A stretch of DNA of 22,419 bases from Janthinobacterium sp. (lineage in GTDB: Bacteria > Pseudomonadota > Gammaproteobacteria > Burkholderiales > Burkholderiaceae_D). Each line of letters begins with the position of its first letter. Within the stretch, counting starts at the first letter, position 1. The notes below the pieces were generated by a model. It ran no database searches. It was not told the origin of the DNA and saw only the letters and a program-made list of their open reading frames with translations. The stretch is taken from assembly GCA_003482555.1 (NCBI GenBank), contig DMYQ01000339.1:1-22419 (forward strand), given 5' to 3'. A program made the translations under genes and the position numbers. This document shows positions 8,233-14,674 of this stretch, in pieces.

Positions 8233-8718
8233 TCAATTCCTGGCTGGCGCACCTGCGCCCGATCCGCTGCTCGCGGCCTGAGCTGACGTAACGCGGTGCC
8301 AGATCTGGGTACTGCCGAACAGCGGCAGGAACTGGTAGCCGCGCACTTTCAATTCGTTCTGGCCCTGGAGTTCCACGACGCAGTCATAGATCTTGTCCTT
8401 GTCGCGGTTGTAGATCTTGCCGCGCCAGACGCCGCCACCCTGGGACTGCAAATCGCTGAGGATCTTCAATCCCATCAGACGGGCCGGATCGACCGGCGCG
8501 GCCTTCGCGTCCGGGCTCATGGCGGCGGCGGAAATGACCCGCGTCACGCTGCCGCACAGGGCGGCACCGCAAGGGGCGATACTAACTTCCAGGTTGCCGC
8601 TGGCCGTCACCCACGTGCCCTGCTCGGTCATGGCCGGCTTGGCCTGTGCCTGGGCGTGCCCGGCGTAGTTGCCGGCGCCTGCCAGCAAGAGCGCATACAT
8701 CATCACTTTCTTCTTCAT
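8233..8718 (-). CDS. Secreted DUF2147 family protein (second paralogue)
   Basis: A 161-residue exported protein. MKKKVMMYALLLAGAG begins a signal peptide, probably cleaved near HAQAQA. The start at 8718 has GGAG about 8 nt upstream; in-frame Met6 and Met7 are unlikely alternatives. The mature sequence has GTWVTASGNLEVSIAPCG with the Cys pair C50/C55, WRGKIYNRDKDKIYDC, and the full family ending RGYQFLPLFGSTQIWHR. It resembles the copy at 213-671 in the first two thirds and differs in the tail. The family's activity is not established. The gene lies between the beta-barrel gene and the thioesterase, inside the biosynthetic array, so a role in handling or tolerating the product at the envelope is possible but unproven. 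Confidence 0.88.
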   Translation of the reverse strand: MKKKVMMYALLLAGAGNYAGHAQAQAKPAMTEQGTWVTASGNLEVSIAPCGAALCGSVTRVISAAAMSPDAKAAPVDPARLMGLKILSDLQSQGGGVWRGKIYNRDKDKIYDCVVELQGQNELKVRGYQFLPLFGSTQIWHRVTSAQAASSGSGAGAPARN

Positions 8719-8736
8719 CTCGAATCTCCGGGGTTG

Positions 8737-8766
8737 CCGTCCCCGCCATCGCGGGCGCGGGGACGG
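8737..8766. repeat. Perfect 10-bp inverted repeat (hairpin) between beta-barrel and DUF2147 genes
   Basis: CCGTCCCCGC at 8737-8746 pairs perfectly with GCGGGGACGG at 8757-8766 across a 10-base loop. On the minus strand no run of T follows; the next bases are CAACCCCGG, which leads into the SD of the DUF2147 gene. It is therefore not a standard intrinsic terminator. A hairpin for mRNA processing or stability, or partial attenuation of downstream genes, fits better. Confidence 0.6.
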
Positions 8767-8776
8767 TCGGGTTAAT

Positions 8777-9496
8777 TTACAGGCCCTTGAAACGGTAGCT
8801 CAAACCCGCCAGCAGGGATTGGTCGCGCGTGCTGCTGATCTTGGCCGTGACGGGGAAGGCGCCGAAGCGCGATTTTTCGACGGCGCCCGAATGGGTCGCA
8901 CCCTCCGTCGACAGGTAGCGGTATTCGATCGTCAACGACAGGCCGGGCACCAGGTTTTCCAGCAGGGTCGCGCCCAGGATCAGTTGGTAGGCGCGGCTGC
9001 CGACGGAATCGTTGAAGTGCACCACTTCATTGCCCTGGGTGATGTACATATCGCTCCACTTGGCTTTCGAGTGACCTGCGCCCACGCCCACATAGGGCGC
9101 CACGCCGAAGGACAGCTTGGGGAAGTCGTAGTAGGCGTTGACGAAAACCGTCGTCTTGTCCTCGTCACCCGTTGCGTCGGCATTCTTTTGCGCGCCGGCG
9201 GTGGCGTGGTTGAAGCCGTTGCGGCGGTAACTAGCTTCCAGTTCGGCGCGTGTGCCGTTGCCGAAGTTCCAGCCCAGGGCCAGCAAGCCCGCGCCGCCGT
9301 TGTCGGTCTTGGTGTTGCCGCCGGGCTGAGGGCCGAAGGGGGCGCCCACGCCGGTGATGGTTTCCGTTTGCAGGTCATTGAAACCCAGCGCGCCGCTGGC
9401 ATACAGGCCGGCGCCGGAATCGGCCAGGACTGGCGCGCAGGCGGCGCTCAGGGCTACGGCCAGCAGCAGGGCTGGCGATTTGAGAAATGAAGTCAT
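8777..9496 (-). CDS. Outer-membrane beta-barrel protein (OmpW/opacity-porin-like)
   Basis: A 239-residue exported protein. The signal peptide is followed by mature DSGAGLYASGALGFNDLQ, a common first strand of small eight-stranded barrels. Alternating hydrophobic/aromatic strands follow (LLALGWNFGNGTRAELEASY, FVNAYYDF, PYVGVGAGHSKAKW, LTIEYRYL) with polar loops between them, ending LLAGLSYRFKGL. The precise family is uncertain. The last residue is Leu rather than the usual C-terminal Phe, though the final strand has Tyr and Phe. The ATG at 9496 is preferred; an in-frame GTG at 9502 adds two residues, and neither has a clear SD. It may serve as an envelope partner or passage for the product, or be incidental. 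Confidence 0.8.
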   Translation of the reverse strand: MTSFLKSPALLLAVALSAACAPVLADSGAGLYASGALGFNDLQTETITGVGAPFGPQPGGNTKTDNGGAGLLALGWNFGNGTRAELEASYRRNGFNHATAGAQKNADATGDEDKTTVFVNAYYDFPKLSFGVAPYVGVGAGHSKAKWSDMYITQGNEVVHFNDSVGSRAYQLILGATLLENLVPGLSLTIEYRYLSTEGATHSGAVEKSRFGAFPVTAKISSTRDQSLLAGLSYRFKGL

Positions 9497-9526
9497 GGTC
9501 ACAGTCAGTCGAAAAATGTCGGCGCC

Positions 9527-9550
9527 GGAGCCGCCCGGATGGACGGCCCC
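9527..9550 (-). terminator. GC-rich stem with downstream T-run (weak or leaky terminator candidate)
   Basis: On the minus strand GGGGCCGTCC and GGGCGGCTCC flank an ATCC loop. They form a 10-bp stem with two G-T pairs, just after the SGNH stop. A run of five T appears about 9 bases further on, at plus 9512-9516, which is too far for an ideal intrinsic terminator. It may reduce read-through into the beta-barrel gene. Confidence 0.35.
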
Positions 9551-9559
9551 CCGGAGGAA

Positions 9560-10450
9560 TTACGGGACGCGGCGGCTGGCGATCTGCACGGCCATGGCGT
9601 CAGCCATGAAGGCATGCACCTTGGCGGTCGGGAAAGTCTCGGTCAGGTACAGGAACTGATCGGGATTGCACTGGCCCTTGGCTTTCAGCGCTTCGCAGGA
9701 ATCGCTGGTGTTGGTGAAGCCGAATTCCTTGCCGTGCGCGATCACGCCCTTCAGGAAGTTGTCGAAGTCCCAATGGATGAACTGGAAGTTCTGTTCTTTC
9801 TCCAGGCCCGCCAGCATGGCTTCGAACTTGCGGTTGTAGGTCTCCGACACATGGCGGGCATGGCCGGCGATCGGGGTGTCGCGCAGCGCCGGCAGCACCG
9901 AGATATCGATGAAGTTCGGCGCCATGATGGTTTTTGCGCCGGCCTTGATCAATACGCGCAGATTCGTTTCCAGGCCCTTGACGGCGGCGTCCAGGATGCG
10001 CTCGGAATCGGCGCCCTGGAGCGTCGTGGCGGCCACGATGACGTCATTGCCGCCGTTGAAGACGAAGAAGAAGGCGTCCGGGTCGGCCTTGCCGCCGCGT
10101 GGCTCCAGGTAGGCTTTCAACTGGTTAGGCAGGTCGTCCGGACCGTTGCCGCTGGCCAGCGCGTCGCGCACGGCGAAGTTGGTGCCGGTGGCTGGGCCGA
10201 GCAAGTGGTTCGAGGACTTGACCTGGAAGCCCATCTTGGCCGCCAGCAGCTCGCCGGCCACCGGGCCGTTGGTGGTGCGGTTCTGGAAGAAGGGCGCCGG
10301 TGAATTGCCGTGGGTGCTGGCGTAGTTGCCCGTATCTGACAGCGCGCCGCTGAATTCGACGAATTGACTGAACGGGGTCGCCTGGGCCGCGACTGGCGCC
10401 AGGAACATCAGGGAAGCCAGGATGGCGGAAGTCAGGGTCGTTTTTTTCAT
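9560..10450 (-). CDS. Secreted SGNH/GDSL-fold protein lacking catalytic residues (probable pseudoenzyme)
   Basis: A 296-residue exported protein with an Ala-rich signal peptide cleaved near AQA (residue 24). The SGNH fold is recognised from block I, FSGALSDTGNY (33-43), and block III, FNGGNDV (131-137). The lineup with the family's FGDSLSDTGNY puts Ala36 where the nucleophilic Ser belongs. In block II, NFAVRDA stands where NFAxGGA is expected, so the oxyanion glycine is gone. In block V, LTETFPTAKVH stands where DxxHPT is expected, giving Thr270 for Asp and Phe273 for His. Only Asn135 remains. The codons were read directly and the frame is intact throughout, so decay by frameshift is excluded. 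AGGA lies 11 nt before the start, and the NRPS stop is 48 bp upstream. Binding of lipid or product is inferred; hydrolase activity is unlikely. Confidence 0.85.
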   Translation of the reverse strand: MKKTTLTSAILASLMFLAPVAAQATPFSQFVEFSGALSDTGNYASTHGNSPAPFFQNRTTNGPVAGELLAAKMGFQVKSSNHLLGPATGTNFAVRDALASGNGPDDLPNQLKAYLEPRGGKADPDAFFFVFNGGNDVIVAATTLQGADSERILDAAVKGLETNLRVLIKAGAKTIMAPNFIDISVLPALRDTPIAGHARHVSETYNRKFEAMLAGLEKEQNFQFIHWDFDNFLKGVIAHGKEFGFTNTSDSCEALKAKGQCNPDQFLYLTETFPTAKVHAFMADAMAVQIASRRVP

Positions 10451-10498
10451 GATCAGGCGTTTCCTATTGAATGTGAATGCAAAGTGGTGTGTTAAAAA

Positions 10499-13400
10499 TC
10501 AGTTCAGTGCCAGTTGCCGCAGGCGCGCGTTGATCTGCTCCGCCAGGCCCTGCACATGGGGTTCGGACATCATCGTGATGTGATTGCCCGGCACCATGCG
10601 CACGCTCACGCCGTCGCCGCTCAGCGAACGCCAGCCCAGCGTGGACGCTTCCATGCCCGCCGCGCCATCGTCGTCCGCCGCCGCATAGTCATAGTCGACG
10701 TGATATTCGCCGGCGCGAAACAGCGACAGCGGTACCGGCAACGTGTCCCGCGGCAGGTAGACCGTCTTGCTGTTCTGGACGAAGACCTGGAAGAAGCCGC
10801 GTACCTGGGCCAGCGGGGTATCCGGCGGCAGCATGCCGCCCGCTTCCATCTTGTCCTTGAAGTAGGCCAGTTGGGCATCTGCGCCCAGGCAGCGCAGATC
10901 CGCGTAGTTCACGCCCAGGTCCTGGCCCGCCGATTCCGACAGGATGGCGCCGAACTTGGCCAGCCAGGCCGCGTCTTCCGTGCTGTCCAGTTCCGCCTGG
11001 GTAGGCTTGGGCAAGGGCGCCGGGGCGTCGATGACGATCACCGAGCTGACCTGCTCGCCCTGCCGCAGCAATTGTTGGGCCATCTCGAAAGCAATCCAGG
11101 AACCGAAGCAGTGGCCACCCAGCAGGTAAGGACCGTGCGGCTGCACCTTGCGGATTTCGCGGATGTATTCGGCCGCGATGTCCTCGACCTTGTCCAGCGG
11201 CGCCTGCTGGCCGTCCAGCCCGATCGCCTGCAAGCCATAGAAGGGACGTCCCTCCTTCAACATGCTGGCCAGGGCGTAGAAGTACAGCACGTTGCCACCA
11301 CCGCCAGCCACGCAAAAGAACGGCGCTTCGCTGCCTTCGGTGCGGATCGGCACCAGCGGCGACCAGGCCTCCTGGTGACCGGCGCGCAGGCTCTGACCCA
11401 GCAGGGCCACGGTGGGATTGCGGAACAGCGTCGCCAGCGGCAGGCTTTGGCCGAACTCGCGTTCGATCTGGGCCATCAGGTAGACCGCCAGCAGCGAATG
11501 GCCGCCCAGGTTGAAGAAATTGTCTTGCACGCTGATCGGCTGCAGTTCCAGCACCTGTTCCCACAGGCGTAAGAGACGGCGCTCGACATCGTCGCGCGGC
11601 GGCACCAGCACGGCCGCTCCCGCTTCCCGCTGCTGCTCGGGCGCAGGCAGGGCGCGGTAGTCGATCTTGCCGTTGCCGGTCAGCGGCAAGGCGTCGATCA
11701 TCACGAACACGGATGGCACCATGTAGTCGGGCAGGCGTTCGGCCAGGTAGCCGCGCAGCACGGGCGCCAGCGCGGCGCCGGGCGTGCGCGGGACGATATG
11801 GGACAGCAGGCGGTCGCCGCCCTTCTGGCCCTTTTGCACGCGCACCACGGCGGCCGCCACTTCGGGATGGCTGCCCAGCACCGTTTCGATCTCGCCCAGC
11901 TCGATGCGGAAACCGCGCACCTTGACCTGGTTGTCGAGGCGGCCCAGGTACTCGATGTCGCCATTGGCCAGGTAGCGCGCCAGGTCGCCCGAGCGGTACA
12001 GGCGTTCGCCCGGCGCATCCGTGAACGGGTGCGCGATGAAACGGGCTTGGTCCAGCTCCGGACGGCGCAAGTAGCCGCGCGCCAGGCCGTCCCCGCCCAC
12101 GTGGATCTCGCCCACGACGCCCACGGGCACCGGTTGCAGGAAGGGGTCCAGCAGATACAGCTGCAAGTCTGGAATCGCGACGCCGACCACGCTCTTGGTG
12201 CTTTCCAGGTCTGCAATGGTCAGCACGCGGTAGCTGGCGTGAACCGTCGTCTCCGTGATGCCGTACATATTCACCATGCGCGGCCGCACGTCGCCGTGAC
12301 GGTCGAACCAGGGCTTCAGGCTCTGGATGTCGAGTGCTTCACCGGCGAAGATCACCAGGCGCAGCTGCGGCAATTCATCGGCCGCTTCGCCCTGGTCGGC
12401 CTGCATGAACAGGCGGAAGGCGGAAGGCGTCTGATTCAATACCGTCACGCCTTCGCGGATCAGCAGGCGGCGCAACTCGGTCGGTGCGCGCGTGACCAGG
12501 TAGGGCACGACCACCAGTTTGCCGCCATGCAGAAAGGCGCCCCAGATTTCCCACACCGACACGTCGAAGGCGAAGGAGTGGAACAGCGGCCATACGTCGT
12601 TGGCGCCGAACTGATACCAGGGATCGGTCGCGCCGAACAGGCGGCTCACGTTGCGGTGGGTGATCTGCACGCCTTTCGGACGGCCGGTGGTGCCCGAGGT
12701 GTAAATCACATAGGCCAGCTGGTCGGGATTGTCGGAGCCGGCCAGGCTGCGGCCGGCCGCGCCGGCCGCGATGGCATCCCAGCCGCTGTCCAGCGCCAGC
12801 ACGTGGGCGCCGGTCGATTGCAGCTCGTCCGCGTAAAGCTGCTGGGTCAGCAGCACTTGCACGGCGCTGTCTTCGATGATGAAGGCGCGCCGGTCCAGCG
12901 GCGTGGACGGGTCCAGCGGCACATAGGCGCCACCGGCTTTCAAGATGCCGAGCAGGCCGACGATCATCTCGATGGAACGCTCCACGCAAATCCCCACCAG
13001 CACATCCGGCCCCACGCCCAGGCCTTGCAAGTGCAGGGCCAGGGTGTTGGCGCGGGCATCCAGTTGCGCATAGCTCAGGGTGGTGTCGGCGAAGGCCAGT
13101 GCCACCGCGTCCGGCGTCGCTTGCGCATGCCGCTCGAAGCGGCGGTGCAGGCAAGTCACGTCCAGGTGGGTGCCCGGCTGGCCGCCACTGCCGGCCAGCA
13201 CGGCCGCACGGGCGGCGTCGGACAGCAGGGGAAGCTGGCCGATATGCTGGGCCGGATCGGCGCTGAGCCCTTCCAGCAGCACCGTGAAGGCATCGGCCAG
13301 GCGCGCCATCGTGGCCGCATCGAACAAGCCCGTGTTGTACTTGAAGGAGCCGAACAGGGCGTCCTCCACGCTGGTCAGTTCCAGTTCCAGGTCGAACTGG

Positions 13401-14674
13401 CCTTCCTGCTGGGCCAGCTCGTACAGCTCCACTTCCACCCCGCCCCACTGGGCCCGGCGCCGGCCCGATTCCGCGGCGTCGGGCGGTGCGGCCAGATCCA
13501 GCAAGCCGCCCGTGCGCTGGGCGCGCTGGAACACGAACGACACCTGGAACATGGGCGAGTGGCTCGGATCGCGCTGCGGACGCAGGCGTTCCACCAGCAG
13601 GGGGAAAGGATAGTCTTGGTGGGCCATCGCTTCGATCACCGTGGTGTGCACGGCGGCCAGCAATTGCTGGAACTGGGGATTGCCGGACAGGTCGGAACGC
13701 ACGACAACGGGGTTGACGAAGTAACCCACCACGTTGGCGAACGCCTCGCCGCGCATGCCCATGGTCGGCGCGCCGACCAGGATTTGCTCCTGGCCCGAGA
13801 AGCGATGCAGCAAGACCTGGAAGGCCGCCATCAACAGGGTAAACTGGGTCACGCCCTGCCGCTGGGCCAGCGCCGTCAGGCGCCGCGCCAGTGCCGCTTC
13901 CAGCACGACGGCCTGGGAAGCGCCGTGGTAGCTCTGCACCGGTGGACGGGTGCGGTCGGCCGGCAGATCCAGCGTCGGCAGCTCGCCTTCCAGCTTCGTT
14001 TTCCAGTAATTCCACAGGCGCTCGCCTTCCGGGCCGGCCAGCATCTGTTCCTGGTGGCGCACGAAGTTGCCATACGAAGCAGTCAGCGGCGGCAGCGCCG
14101 CCTGGCTTCCTCCCGTTTCGGCCTGATACAACTGGCCCACTTCATCGAGGTTCAGCCACAGCGACCAGCCGTCGTAGACGATGTGGCTGACCGTGACGAG
14201 CAGCACGTGGTCGCTCGCGTCCACGCTGAACAGCTGGACGCGGAACAGGGGGCCGGCTTCCAGGTCGAAAGGCCGCCGATACGCGCTGTCGACCATGTGG
14301 CGCAGCACGGCCGGGCTGGCATCGCCCGCCTGCACGACGTCGTAGCAGACGGCTTGGTAGCCGCTGACTTCCTGCACCAGTTCACCGCCCTCCATGCGGA
14401 AGCGGGCGCGCAGTACGCTGTGCCGGTCCAGCAGTCCCTGGAAGGCGCGGCGCAGCGCCTCGCCATCGATTTCGCTGCGGATGCGGATGCTGTACGCGAT
14501 GTTGTAGGCACAGCTGTCCGGGGCGCTCTGATGCAGGAACCACAGGGCTTGCTGTCCGCGCGACAGCGGCACCCGCGTGTATTGTACGCTGGCCTGCTGG
14601 CGCAGCATTGCCGCCAGCATTGCCCGTTTATCTTGCGCCGGCTGTACCGCCGGGGCGCTCACTGCTTGATTCAT
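10499..14674 (-). CDS. One-module NRPS, C-A-PCP-TE, with a cysteine-type TE
   Basis: A 1391-residue synthetase. The order is an N-terminal helix (about 1-35), C domain (about 36-480), A domain (about 500-1010), PCP (about 1035-1100) and TE (about 1120-1385). The C domain has SHIVYDGW; the catalytic His164 is kept and the first His of HHxxxDG is Ser. QDYPF and RDPSHSPMF follow. The A domain has YTSGTTGRPKG at 658-668, MYGITETT, and the terminal Lys motif GNGKIDYRALP. Reading the pocket by hand gives D-V-W-N-I-A-M-V-H-K, close to the threonine code DFWNIGMVHK, with V and A replacing F and G. The PCP Ser is S1060 (LGGHSLL). The TE has GGHCFGS with Cys1189, Asp1216 and His1365; the 27-residue Cys-Asp spacing matches SrfA-C TE. 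The start overlaps the PKS stop (ATGA). It should condense the PKS acyl chain with one amino acid and release it. Confidence 0.97.
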   Translation of the reverse strand: MNQAVSAPAVQPAQDKRAMLAAMLRQQASVQYTRVPLSRGQQALWFLHQSAPDSCAYNIAYSIRIRSEIDGEALRRAFQGLLDRHSVLRARFRMEGGELVQEVSGYQAVCYDVVQAGDASPAVLRHMVDSAYRRPFDLEAGPLFRVQLFSVDASDHVLLVTVSHIVYDGWSLWLNLDEVGQLYQAETGGSQAALPPLTASYGNFVRHQEQMLAGPEGERLWNYWKTKLEGELPTLDLPADRTRPPVQSYHGASQAVVLEAALARRLTALAQRQGVTQFTLLMAAFQVLLHRFSGQEQILVGAPTMGMRGEAFANVVGYFVNPVVVRSDLSGNPQFQQLLAAVHTTVIEAMAHQDYPFPLLVERLRPQRDPSHSPMFQVSFVFQRAQRTGGLLDLAAPPDAAESGRRRAQWGGVEVELYELAQQEGQFDLELELTSVEDALFGSFKYNTGLFDAATMARLADAFTVLLEGLSADPAQHIGQLPLLSDAARAAVLAGSGGQPGTHLDVTCLHRRFERHAQATPDAVALAFADTTLSYAQLDARANTLALHLQGLGVGPDVLVGICVERSIEMIVGLLGILKAGGAYVPLDPSTPLDRRAFIIEDSAVQVLLTQQLYADELQSTGAHVLALDSGWDAIAAGAAGRSLAGSDNPDQLAYVIYTSGTTGRPKGVQITHRNVSRLFGATDPWYQFGANDVWPLFHSFAFDVSVWEIWGAFLHGGKLVVVPYLVTRAPTELRRLLIREGVTVLNQTPSAFRLFMQADQGEAADELPQLRLVIFAGEALDIQSLKPWFDRHGDVRPRMVNMYGITETTVHASYRVLTIADLESTKSVVGVAIPDLQLYLLDPFLQPVPVGVVGEIHVGGDGLARGYLRRPELDQARFIAHPFTDAPGERLYRSGDLARYLANGDIEYLGRLDNQVKVRGFRIELGEIETVLGSHPEVAAAVVRVQKGQKGGDRLLSHIVPRTPGAALAPVLRGYLAERLPDYMVPSVFVMIDALPLTGNGKIDYRALPAPEQQREAGAAVLVPPRDDVERRLLRLWEQVLELQPISVQDNFFNLGGHSLLAVYLMAQIEREFGQSLPLATLFRNPTVALLGQSLRAGHQEAWSPLVPIRTEGSEAPFFCVAGGGGNVLYFYALASMLKEGRPFYGLQAIGLDGQQAPLDKVEDIAAEYIREIRKVQPHGPYLLGGHCFGSWIAFEMAQQLLRQGEQVSSVIVIDAPAPLPKPTQAELDSTEDAAWLAKFGAILSESAGQDLGVNYADLRCLGADAQLAYFKDKMEAGGMLPPDTPLAQVRGFFQVFVQNSKTVYLPRDTLPVPLSLFRAGEYHVDYDYAAADDDGAAGMEASTLGWRSLSGDGVSVRMVPGNHITMMSEPHVQGLAEQINARLRQLALN

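Noticed and set aside
14163..14189. C domain read as inactive because HHxxxDG is SHIVYDG
   Set aside because: The second His, which is the catalytic one, and the Asp are kept. The first His varies often in active C domains.
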